Of a stretch of 64,000 nt of DNA, positions 1-7,676 are shown one piece after another. The first letter of the stretch is position 1. The number at the start of each line of letters is the position of its first letter. The notes under the pieces are model-generated. The model ran no database searches and was not told the origin of the DNA. It saw only the letters and a program-made list of their open reading frames with translations. The DNA is from Ideonella sp. (lineage in GTDB: Bacteria > Pseudomonadota > Gammaproteobacteria > Burkholderiales > Burkholderiaceae_C). Both the position numbers and the translations under genes were made by a program. The stretch is from NCBI GenBank assembly GCA_015075545.1, contig JABTUC010000002.1:1-64000 (forward strand), given 5' to 3'.

Positions 1-1
1 A

Positions 2-49
2 CGCGAGCTGATGGAACTGAAGGCCGATACGGTGGAGCTCGATGTCTAG
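2..49 (+). CDS. 3' end of an unidentified gene (partial)
   Basis: An open frame runs in from the window edge and ends RELMELKADTVELDV-stop at 47-49. Too little is visible to assign a family. The stop codon overlaps the first bases of the inverted-repeat element that follows, so the last residues or the stop itself may have been supplied by that insertion. Confidence 0.4.
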   Translation, partial: RELMELKADTVELDV

Positions 50-318
50 GGTCTGTTGACATATGAATCGTGACCGCGTGGCCGCCCCAAGCGGGCGCAA
101 TCTAGGCGCGAAGCCGCAGGCGTGGCAGGCCCCACGTCAAGGCTTCGTAACGACGAGTGCGCCCGCTTGGGGCGGCCACCCTTCGGGCCGGGGTGCCCTG
201 GGGCGCATCGCGTCGTTGCTCGCCTTGCGCGGGCGTGCAGCCCGCGCTGCGGCTCGCGCCTAGCGCTGCATCCCCAGGGCACCCCGGCGCGGTCACGATT
301 CATTTGTCAACAGACCCT
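48..318. mobile_element. MITE-like inverted-repeat element, 271 bp
   Basis: The ends are near-perfect inverted repeats of about 31 bp (48-78 and 288-318, one mismatch), starting GGGTCTGTTGACA on each side. Inside are two more nested perfect inverted repeats: 22 bp (78-99 with 158-179) and 16 bp (188-203 with 272-287). No transposase is encoded; the short frames inside look like chance frames of a GC-rich palindrome. This architecture fits a non-autonomous miniature element mobilised by a transposase elsewhere. No target-site duplication could be recognised. An alternative is a dispersed intergenic repeat of hairpin type. Confidence 0.7.
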
Positions 319-350
319 GGCCTCCGCGCCATGGGGGCCGTGCGGCGGGC

Positions 351-1145
351 TCAGCCGCCGGCATGCTCCTGCGCGCGCTGCAGCGCCGAAAAGCCGATGC
401 GGTTCATCAGCCGCGTGGCCAACGTGGGCGACAGGCGCTGCAACCACAGCAGCGGCAGGTTGCCGCCAGGCAGGCTCAACGGTGAGCCCTGCTGGAGCGA
501 GCGCAGCAGCTGCTGCGCCACCCAGTCGGGCTCGAAGATCCTGGGCAGGGGCAGAGGCCAGCGCACGCCGGCCTCCGTGCGCGTGTGCGGCGGCGCGAAC
601 ACCCGCACATCGATGCCGGTGCCCTCGAGCTCCGCGCGCAGGGCGCCGGACCAGCTGACCACGGCCGCCTTGGCCGCGCTGTAGGCCGCCGCGCCGGGCA
701 TCGGCACCCAGGCGACAGTCGAGGCGATGTTGACGATCGTGCCCACACCCTGGCGGCGCATCGCGGGCACCACAGCTCGGGCCATGCGCTCGGCGCCGAA
801 CACATGCACCTCGAACATTTCGCGCAGGTGCGTGCCGCCGGCGGCGTCCCAGCGCTGCAGCGCTCCGCCGTTGCCGGCCATGTTGACCAGGCCGTCGATG
901 CGGCCGAACGCACCGAGCACCGTGCGCACGCCATCTCGGACGCTGACATCGTCGGTCACGTCGAGCGGCACGGCGATCTCCCGCGGCGCGCCGGCCGTCG
1001 ACGCTGCCACCAGCGTGCGCAGCCGATCGGCGCCACGCGCTGCGAACGCCACCCGGGCCCCGCGGGCTCGCAGCGCGAGCCCCACCTGCAGCCCGATGCC
1101 GCTGGACGCGCCGCTCACCAGCCAGACCTGATTTCCGAACTCCAT
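351..1145 (-). CDS. SDR family NAD(P)-dependent oxidoreductase
   Basis: This 264-residue protein is a classical short-chain dehydrogenase with a Rossmann fold. It has the glycine-rich cofactor motif GASSGIG near the N-terminus, the NMAGNGG segment (NAG-type motif), a structural and catalytic serine in NIAST and the catalytic YSAAK motif. The chosen ATG at 1145 has AGGAG eight bases upstream; a longer frame to 1175 exists but would start inside the predicted promoter. It is transcribed divergently from a PadR-type regulator, a common arrangement for a repressor and its target. The substrate cannot be deduced. Confidence 0.88.
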   Translation of the reverse strand: MEFGNQVWLVSGASSGIGLQVGLALRARGARVAFAARGADRLRTLVAASTAGAPREIAVPLDVTDDVSVRDGVRTVLGAFGRIDGLVNMAGNGGALQRWDAAGGTHLREMFEVHVFGAERMARAVVPAMRRQGVGTIVNIASTVAWVPMPGAAAYSAAKAAVVSWSGALRAELEGTGIDVRVFAPPHTRTEAGVRWPLPLPRIFEPDWVAQQLLRSLQQGSPLSLPGGNLPLLWLQRLSPTLATRLMNRIGFSALQRAQEHAGG

Positions 1146-1173
1146 GCTCACGCTCCTGGGTTGATTCGATTGC

Positions 1174-1203
1174 ACTATATTCCTCTTGTGCCATATACCG
1201 CAA
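1174..1203 (-). promoter_or_regulatory. Predicted sigma-70 promoter for the SDR gene
   Basis: On the minus strand, TTGCGG (1198-1203) and TATAGT (1174-1179) are separated by 18 bases, about 30 bp upstream of the SDR start codon. The surrounding block is unusually AT-rich for this genome and is the likely operator region shared with the divergent PadR gene. Confidence 0.5.
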
Positions 1204-1258
1204 GTACTTTTCTGAGGTGAAACAGCATCGCCGTGGCGCGCTCGGCTAGCATCGCGGC

Positions 1259-1834
1259 ATGTCGCTGCGCCACGCCATCCTGGGATTCCTCGACCTCGAA
1301 CCCGCCACCGGGTACACGCTGCTGCAGCGATTCGAGGGTTCGGTCGGCTCGTTCTGGACCGCCACGCAGAGCCAGGTCTATCGCGAGCTGCACGCGCTCG
1401 AGGCCGCCGGCCAGGTGCGCATGACCCTGCAGCCGCAGGACGGCAAACCCGCGCGCAAGATCTACGCGCTCACCGCCGGGGGCCGCGCCGCACTCGAGGC
1501 ATGGCTGCACGAACCGCTGGAACCGACGCAACTGCGCGACGCGCTGCAGCTGCGCCTGGTGTTCTCGGCGTCGGTGCCGCCGGCCCGGCTCGATGCGATG
1601 CTCGCGTCGTACGCCGAGCGACTGCAGGCCACGCTGCAGGAGTATCGCGAGCGCCTGGCGTCGACGCAGATCCTCTCGCTGGCGCGCTCGGCGCGCGAGC
1701 GCACGCTGTGGGCCCTGTCGGTCGAGAACGGCGTCGCCTGGTGCGAGGCGCAGCTCGTGTGGGTGCGCCACGCGCGTCGGCGGCTGGCCCGGGTCGGGTC
1801 GGCCACTGCGCCGACGAGGGCGCGACAGCGCTGA
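1259..1834 (+). CDS. PadR family transcriptional regulator
   Basis: A 191-residue protein with the N-terminal PadR winged helix (about residues 5-85: SLRHAILGFL, then GYTLLQRFEG and the wing segment ending in RKIYALTAGGRAAL). A C-terminal helical dimerisation region of the Vir_act_alpha_C type follows (about 95-180). PadR proteins usually repress a neighbouring gene and respond to phenolic or hydrophobic ligands; the divergent SDR gene is the obvious candidate target. The stop codon abuts the stop of the convergent aacS gene, with no spacer for a terminator. Confidence 0.88.
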   Translation: MSLRHAILGFLDLEPATGYTLLQRFEGSVGSFWTATQSQVYRELHALEAAGQVRMTLQPQDGKPARKIYALTAGGRAALEAWLHEPLEPTQLRDALQLRLVFSASVPPARLDAMLASYAERLQATLQEYRERLASTQILSLARSARERTLWALSVENGVAWCEAQLVWVRHARRRLARVGSATAPTRARQR

Positions 1835-3964
1835 TCAGCCCGCGGCAGCCCGCGCTCGCGCCAGCGCGATGAACCAGTCGACGCTGTCGGCGTTGGCCAT
1901 CGCGTCGCGCTTGAGCACGCTGGCCGGGTCGGCGCCCATCAGCAGCTTCTTGACCGGCAGCTCCATCTTCTTGCCCGACAGCGTGCGCGGAATCGCGGCA
2001 ACCTGGAACACGTCGTTGGGCACGTGGCGTGGCGACAGCGCGGCGCGCACCGCGGCCTTGATGCGCGCGGCCAGTGCGTCGTCCAGCGCGTGCCCCTCGC
2101 GCAGCACCACGAACAACGGCATCCAGCTCTCGCGGCCGAGGTATTCGAGGTCGACCACCAGGCTGTCGAGCACCTCGGGCAGCGCCTCGACCGCACGGTA
2201 CAGCTCCGAGGTGCCCATGCGCACGCCGTGGCGGTTGATGGTGGCGTCGCTGCGGCCGTAGATGATCGCGCCACTGGCGCCGCTTTCCGGGTGCGGCACG
2301 ATGCGGATCCAGTCGCCGTGGCGCCAGACGCCGGGGTACATGTCGAAGTAGCTCTCGTGCAGGCGGCGCCCGACGACGGGCCGCCCCGAGGCGGGCGAGC
2401 TCCCCCTCGGGGGGACGGCGCCGTCGGCGCCAAGGGGGTCGGCTTCGTCGGCGTCGCCCCACAGCCGCAGCGGCATCGACGGCAGCGGCCGCGTGCACAC
2501 CAGCTCGCCCACCTCGTCGATCAGGCTGCGGCCGCGGCCATCGGCATCGGGCTCGCTCCAGGCCTCCACCGCGGCGCCGAGGCAGCGGCACTGCATCTCG
2601 CCTTCGACCATCGGCAGCGTCGGCAGCCCGGCGATGAAGGCGCCGGCGAAATCGGTGCCGCCGCTGATCGCCGTCAGCCAAATGTCGCGGCCGTCGACCT
2701 TGGGGCAATGGGCCCACGCCCAGCGGTAGCACTCGTTGGCCAGCGGCGAGCCGGTGGAGCCGAGCGCGCGCAGCGCCGACAGGTCGGCGACGTCCTTCGG
2801 CGACACGCCGGCCTTCAGGCACGACGCGTAGAACGCCGCCCCGGCGCCGAAGAAGGTGGCCTTGCTCAACGCGGCAAAGCGCCACAGCGTCGTCCAGTCG
2901 GGCGCCTTCGACGCGCCCGCGGGGCTGCCGTCGAAGAGGCAGATCGTGGTGCCGCCGAGCAGGCCGGCGACCTGGCAGTTCCACATGATCCAGCCGGTGC
3001 TCGAGTACCAGTGGTAGCGCTCGCCGCTGGCCAGCGTGGGGCCGATGTCGTTGTGCAGCGTGTTGAGCTTGAGCCCTTCGATCATCACGCCGCCGTGGCC
3101 GTGCACGATCGCCTTGGGCAGCCCGGTGGTGCCGCTGGAGTACACCACCCACAACGGATGGTCGAACGGCAGCCACTCGGGCTCGAAGGCGGCGTCGCGC
3201 TGGCGCAGCCACTGCGGCAACGAATGCAGTGCGCAGCGCCCCGGCAGCGCGCCGCCGGGATCGACCGCGTCGGCAGCGGCACCGCCCAGCAGCGGCTGCA
3301 GCACGAGGTGCGACACGCTCGGCAACTGCTCGACCAGCTCGCGCACCACGCCGCGCCGATCATGCGCGGCACCGGCCCAGCGGTAGCCGTCGCAGGCGAA
3401 CAGCACCCTCGGCTCGATCTGCCGGAAGCGGTCGAGCACCGCCACCGGCCCCATGTCGGGCGAGCACAGCGACCAGATCGCGCCCAGGCTCGCACAGGCG
3501 AGGAACACCACCGCCGTCTCGGGCCGGTTGGGCAGGTAGGCGCAGACGCGGTCGCCCCGCGTCACGCCGAGCCGCCGCAGCGCGAGCGCGCACGCCGCGA
3601 CCTGACGGCGCAGGTCGGGCCACGACAGCGACTCGACGCGACCTTGCGCCAGCAGCGGCTCGTCGGCGAACACGATCGCCGGATGCCCTGCGGCGTGCAG
3701 CGCGTCGGCGTGGCGCAGCGCCTGCCGCGCATAGTTGACCTGCGCGCCCTCGAACCAGCGCGCGCCGGGCATGCGCTCGTCGGCCAGCACGCGCGCGTGC
3801 GGCGTCGGCGACTCGATGTCGAAGAACTGCCAGATCGACGACCAGAACGCCTCCAGGTCGGTGACCGACCATTGCCAAAGCGCGTCGTAGGTCGCGAACT
3901 GCAGGCCGCGCGTCTCGCGCAGCCAGCGCTGGTAGCGCGTGATCTGGGGTTCGGGCACGGGCAT
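1835..3964 (-). CDS. aacS: Acetoacetate-CoA ligase (acetoacetyl-CoA synthetase)
   Basis: Cytoplasmic ANL-superfamily enzyme that activates acetoacetate to acetoacetyl-CoA with ATP, feeding ketone-body or polyhydroxybutyrate carbon into CoA metabolism. The N-terminal acetyl-CoA-synthetase extension (residues 1-95) is followed by the ATP P-loop YSSGTTGLPK near residue 275, the family-typical WYSSTGWIMWN, the GRSDATINRHGVRMG hinge region and the C-terminal acylation lysine in SGKK near 663. The ATG at 3964 has GGAG six bases upstream. At 709 residues it is longer than usual (about 650-680) because of an in-frame insertion near residues 500-527. It lies downstream of the peptide-binding genes on the same strand. 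Confidence 0.93.
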   Translation of the reverse strand: MPVPEPQITRYQRWLRETRGLQFATYDALWQWSVTDLEAFWSSIWQFFDIESPTPHARVLADERMPGARWFEGAQVNYARQALRHADALHAAGHPAIVFADEPLLAQGRVESLSWPDLRRQVAACALALRRLGVTRGDRVCAYLPNRPETAVVFLACASLGAIWSLCSPDMGPVAVLDRFRQIEPRVLFACDGYRWAGAAHDRRGVVRELVEQLPSVSHLVLQPLLGGAAADAVDPGGALPGRCALHSLPQWLRQRDAAFEPEWLPFDHPLWVVYSSGTTGLPKAIVHGHGGVMIEGLKLNTLHNDIGPTLASGERYHWYSSTGWIMWNCQVAGLLGGTTICLFDGSPAGASKAPDWTTLWRFAALSKATFFGAGAAFYASCLKAGVSPKDVADLSALRALGSTGSPLANECYRWAWAHCPKVDGRDIWLTAISGGTDFAGAFIAGLPTLPMVEGEMQCRCLGAAVEAWSEPDADGRGRSLIDEVGELVCTRPLPSMPLRLWGDADEADPLGADGAVPPRGSSPASGRPVVGRRLHESYFDMYPGVWRHGDWIRIVPHPESGASGAIIYGRSDATINRHGVRMGTSELYRAVEALPEVLDSLVVDLEYLGRESWMPLFVVLREGHALDDALAARIKAAVRAALSPRHVPNDVFQVAAIPRTLSGKKMELPVKKLLMGADPASVLKRDAMANADSVDWFIALARARAAAG
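2385..2465. repeat. Palindromic repeat inserted in frame within aacS
   Basis: This GC-rich segment contains several short inverted repeats, such as CCCCGAG/CTCGGGG and GGCGCC-GTC-GGCGCC. It interrupts the otherwise conserved protein segment between the RLWGDAD and ESYFDMYPG motifs. It adds roughly 25-28 residues rich in Gly, Pro, Arg and Ala without breaking the frame. It resembles the structured intergenic repeats common in high-GC Burkholderiales. Boundaries are approximate. Confidence 0.55.
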
Positions 3965-3981
3965 GGCGGCTCCGGGTCGCT

Positions 3982-5832
3982 TCAGCGCGCCGGGCGCTGG
4001 CTGTTGTCGATGTCGATCATGTGCCACCACTCCTGCCAGAACAAGGGCCGTCGATAGCCCACCAGCCACGGCTGCACCATGTCGGTGGAGACGCGATTCA
4101 GGCGCACCTTGTAGGGCATGTAGGCGATCGCGATCTTCTGCGCGCGCGCGAACAGCGCGTCGCGCTCGGGCCCGTCGGGCAGCGCCTGGATGCGCTGGTA
4201 CAGCGCGTCCATCTCGGGCATCGCGAAGCGCGCCATGTTCTGGCCGCCGACCTGCCGGCTGTCGTAGCGCTGCAGCGACGATCCGCCGTCGGGGCCGGCG
4301 GCATAGAGGCCCACGATCCAGATCGAGTAGTTTCCCGCGCGCGCGGCCTTCAGGTTCTCGGGCCACTGCGCGACCTTGAAGCTCGTGCGCAGGCCGAGCA
4401 CCGTCATGTTCTTCTGGAACACCTCGTTGATCTTGCGCGTGCGGCCGTCGCTCTGCGCGGCCATCGCCAGCACCAGCGGGCTGCCGTCGGGCCGGTCGCG
4501 CCAGCCGTCGCCGTCGCGATCGACGTAGCCGTACAGGTCGAGCAGCGCCTTGGCACGCGCCGGGTCGTACTCGCCGAGCTCGCTGCGCAGCGTCGCGTCG
4601 TAGCCGCTCGTGAACGGCAGGTAGGTCTGCTGCGCGACCACGCCCTGCCCGCCCCAGGCGTGGTTGATCTCCGTGGGCACATCCCAGCCCAGGCCGATGG
4701 CGCGGCGCAGCGCCACCTTGTCGGGCGTGTAGCCGCCGACCACCGGATCATCCATGTTGAACAGCACCTGGTGGATCGACGGCTCGACGATGCGCATGCC
4801 CTGGATGCCTTGCTTGGCCAGGTTGGGCGCCACCTTGCCGTGCGGCATCGCGCTGGCCACGAACTGGTAGCCGACGCGGTACGCGAGATCGGCATCGCCT
4901 TGCAGGAACGACAGCCAGCGCGGCTGCTCCTCCTCGACGATCGAGATCTCGACGCGGTCGATCATCGGAATACGCCGTCCCTTGAAGCGTCCCGCGATCG
5001 CCTGCCCCTCGGCGTCGTCGGCCGCCGGCTCGCCGTCGTAGACCATCTCGCGGAAGCCGGGGTTGCGCTCCAGCGCGATGAACGAGCTGCGCCGCCACTG
5101 CACCAGCCTGAACGGGCCGGTGCCCACCGGGTGGGCGTCGATCTGCTGGCCGTAGTGCTCCACCACCTCGCGCGCCACCGCGCCGAGGATGTCGCTGGCC
5201 GTCAGGTTGATGGCGAAGCGCGGGCGCGGCTGCTCGAGCCTGTACTGGATCGTGTAGCGGTCGAGCGCGCGCAGGCCCTCGATCTCGCGGTCGTAGTCGA
5301 AGGGCTTCTTCTGCTCCAGGGCCTGCTGCCGCAGCGCCTCCAGGCCGATCAGCTTCTCGTCGGCGATCGACGCCCAGCCCGGGCTCTTGTTGGCCGGGTC
5401 GGCGAAGCGCTTCAGCGAGTAGACGTAGTCCTGCGCCACCAGCTCGCGCTTCCGGCCCTTGAACGCCGGGTCGTCGGCGAAGTAGATGCCGGGCCGGATG
5501 CGCACCGTCCAGACACGGAAGTCGGCCGAGTGCTCCGGCAGCGCCTGCGCCGTCAGCGGCTTGATCTTCACCGGCCGCGCCAGGTGGTCGAACTTGTATG
5601 GCGCCTCGAAGATGTGCGGCGTCACCGTACGCGAATAGAGGTCGTTGATCTTCACCGGGTCGAAGCTGGTCTCGGCGACCTCGAAGGCGTAGCGCAGCAC
5701 CTTCGGCTCGGCACGGGCCTGCTGCGCCGCGCACGGCGACATCGCGACGATCATGCAACCGGCGGCCAGCAGCCGCATCGAACGTCGTGCGACGCGCATC
5801 GCGCTGGCGCTGGTGTTCGCGGGGGCGATCAT
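3982..5832 (-). CDS. ABC transporter periplasmic substrate-binding protein (third paralogue)
   Basis: A 616-residue extracellular solute-binding protein of family 5 (peptide/opine/nickel type), with the size of YejA-like proteins. The N-terminus is a signal sequence; LLAAGC could be a lipobox, or signal peptidase I could cut after QARA. Family features include SFDPVKINDLYSR, the PVGTGPFRL stretch and a late DRDGDGW loop. The start codon overlaps the previous paralogue's stop (TGATG), so the genes are probably translationally coupled. It is about as long as, and clearly homologous to, the two upstream genes. The ligand is unknown. Confidence 0.88.
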   Translation of the reverse strand: MIAPANTSASAMRVARRSMRLLAAGCMIVAMSPCAAQQARAEPKVLRYAFEVAETSFDPVKINDLYSRTVTPHIFEAPYKFDHLARPVKIKPLTAQALPEHSADFRVWTVRIRPGIYFADDPAFKGRKRELVAQDYVYSLKRFADPANKSPGWASIADEKLIGLEALRQQALEQKKPFDYDREIEGLRALDRYTIQYRLEQPRPRFAINLTASDILGAVAREVVEHYGQQIDAHPVGTGPFRLVQWRRSSFIALERNPGFREMVYDGEPAADDAEGQAIAGRFKGRRIPMIDRVEISIVEEEQPRWLSFLQGDADLAYRVGYQFVASAMPHGKVAPNLAKQGIQGMRIVEPSIHQVLFNMDDPVVGGYTPDKVALRRAIGLGWDVPTEINHAWGGQGVVAQQTYLPFTSGYDATLRSELGEYDPARAKALLDLYGYVDRDGDGWRDRPDGSPLVLAMAAQSDGRTRKINEVFQKNMTVLGLRTSFKVAQWPENLKAARAGNYSIWIVGLYAAGPDGGSSLQRYDSRQVGGQNMARFAMPEMDALYQRIQALPDGPERDALFARAQKIAIAYMPYKVRLNRVSTDMVQPWLVGYRRPLFWQEWWHMIDIDNSQRPAR

Positions 5833-7676
5833 CAGCCGCTCGTGTGCAGCGCCCGCATCGCCATGTCGACGTCGACCATGTGCCACCACTGGCCGCCGAA
5901 CAGCGGGCGCCGGAAGCCGATCACCCACGGGTAGGTCAGGTCGGTGTAGATGCGGTGCACGTGGATCTTGTACGGCATGTAGGCCACCGCGATGCGCTGC
6001 GCCTCGCGGAACAGTGCCGCCCGCTCGGGTCCGTCGGGCAGCACCTGGGTGCGCTCGAACAGGCGGTCGAACTCGTCGAGCTGGAAGCGCGCGAGGTTGT
6101 TGTTGCCGGCCAGCGGACCGTACAGGCGCGCCAGCGCGTCCTGCCCGTCGGGGCTGGCGGAAGATTCGCCGAGCATCCACATCATCAGCTTGCCGGCGTC
6201 GGCCGCCTTCAGGTTCTCGGCCCACTGCCGGGTGTCGAAGCGGATGCGGATGCCCACCGCAGTCATCGACTTCTTCCACAGCTCGTTGTACTGGCGGTAG
6301 ATGTGCTCGGGCTCGGTGGCCATCACCAGTTCGAGCGGCGAGCCGCCGGGGCGCTCGCGCCAGCCGTCGCCGTCGCGGTCGACGAAGCCGTACAGGTCGA
6401 GCAGGGCCCGCGCGCGCGCCGGGTCGTGGTCGCTCATCTCGGTTTTCAGGTGCGGGTCGTAGCCGCTGGTGTGCGGTGCGATCGGCGACTGCGCCGGCAC
6501 CGCTCGCCCGCGCCGGATCAGCCGGATCTCCTCGTAGACGTCGTAGGCCAGGCTGATCGCGCGGCGCAGCGCCACCTGCGCCGGTGCATTGCCGCCGACC
6601 ATCGGATCGAGCATGTTGAAGAAGGTGAACGCGTTGTCCGAGCCCAGGATCGGGTACATGCGCACCCCCTGCCGGGCCAGGTTGGGCGCCAGCTTGCCGC
6701 CCGGCGCGGCCTCGTTGGCGAACTGGCTGGGCAGCGGGCCGGCCGAGGTGGCCAGCGCGTCCACTTGCTTGTTGAGGAAGCTCAGCCATTGCGGCTGCAG
6801 CTCCTCGATCACCGAGATGTCGACCTCGTCGATCATCGGCAGCCGGCGCCCCTTCAGCCTGGCCAGGATCGCCTGCCCCTCGGCATCGTCGGCGGCCGCG
6901 AGCGCGTCGTACCGCGCGTCGCGAAAGCCGGGGTTGCGCTCCAGCACGATGCGCGAACTGCGCCGCCACCGCGCGAGCCTGAACGGCCCGGTGCCCACGG
7001 GATGCTCGCCGATCGTCTCCTTGTAGCGCTCGACCACTTCGCGCGCCTGCGCGCCGAGCAGGTCGGAGGCGGTCAGCGTGTCGATGAAGCGCGGCCGCGA
7101 TTCTTCCAGCTCGATGCGCAGCGTGTAGCGATCGAGCGCACGCAGGCCCTCGATCGGCGCGTCGTAGTCGAACGGCTTCTTGCCCTTCACTGCGGCGTCG
7201 CGCGCCGCCGCCAGCCCCTTGATCTTGAACTCCATCACGCCGGGCTGGATCGGGCTGATGTTGGCCGGGTCGACCACGCGCTGGAAGGCGTACACGTAGT
7301 CCTGCGCCACCAGCTCGCGCGGCCGGCCCTGGAACGCCGGATCGGCGGCGAAATGAATGCCCGGACGGATGCGCACGACCCAGGTGCGGAAGTCCTTCGA
7401 CACCTCGGGCATGCCGGCCGCGGTGAGCGGGCGCACGCGGATCGGCCGCGCCAGGTAGTCGTACTCGTACGGCGCCTCGAAGATGTGCGTGGTGACCGTG
7501 CGCGAGTACAGGTCGGAGATGCGCGCAGGGTCGAAGCTGGTCTCCGCCGACGCGAACAGCAGCCGCAGCACCTTGCGCCCGGCGTGCTGGCCCTGCGCCG
7601 CGGCCGGCAGCGGCAGCGCAGCGGCGGCAGCGGCCTGCAGCAGGCGCCGGCGGCCGGCGTCGCTCGCGGTCGTCAT
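5832..7676 (-). CDS. ABC transporter periplasmic substrate-binding protein (second paralogue)
   Basis: A 614-residue family-5 solute-binding protein. The N-terminus is a Tat- or Sec-like signal (MTTASDAGRRRLLQAAAAAA) with an alanine-rich hydrophobic core, ending near AAAQG. The motifs shared with its neighbours are present: SFDPARISDLYSR, HPVGTGPFRL and DLYGFVDRDGDGW. Its ATG overlaps the stop codon of the first paralogue (ATGA), as expected for translational coupling within one transcript. The twin-arginine-like RRR followed by LL could route it differently from its paralogues; this is uncertain. Confidence 0.88.
   Translation of the reverse strand: MTTASDAGRRRLLQAAAAAALPLPAAAQGQHAGRKVLRLLFASAETSFDPARISDLYSRTVTTHIFEAPYEYDYLARPIRVRPLTAAGMPEVSKDFRTWVVRIRPGIHFAADPAFQGRPRELVAQDYVYAFQRVVDPANISPIQPGVMEFKIKGLAAARDAAVKGKKPFDYDAPIEGLRALDRYTLRIELEESRPRFIDTLTASDLLGAQAREVVERYKETIGEHPVGTGPFRLARWRRSSRIVLERNPGFRDARYDALAAADDAEGQAILARLKGRRLPMIDEVDISVIEELQPQWLSFLNKQVDALATSAGPLPSQFANEAAPGGKLAPNLARQGVRMYPILGSDNAFTFFNMLDPMVGGNAPAQVALRRAISLAYDVYEEIRLIRRGRAVPAQSPIAPHTSGYDPHLKTEMSDHDPARARALLDLYGFVDRDGDGWRERPGGSPLELVMATEPEHIYRQYNELWKKSMTAVGIRIRFDTRQWAENLKAADAGKLMMWMLGESSASPDGQDALARLYGPLAGNNNLARFQLDEFDRLFERTQVLPDGPERAALFREAQRIAVAYMPYKIHVHRIYTDLTYPWVIGFRRPLFGGQWWHMVDVDMAMRALHTSG

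Noticed and set aside
63-658. Several overlapping open frames on both strands through the inverted-repeat element and the SDR gene
   Set aside because: They have no ribosome-binding sites, are Arg/Ala/Pro-rich like all antisense frames of high-GC coding DNA, and part of the region is a palindrome.
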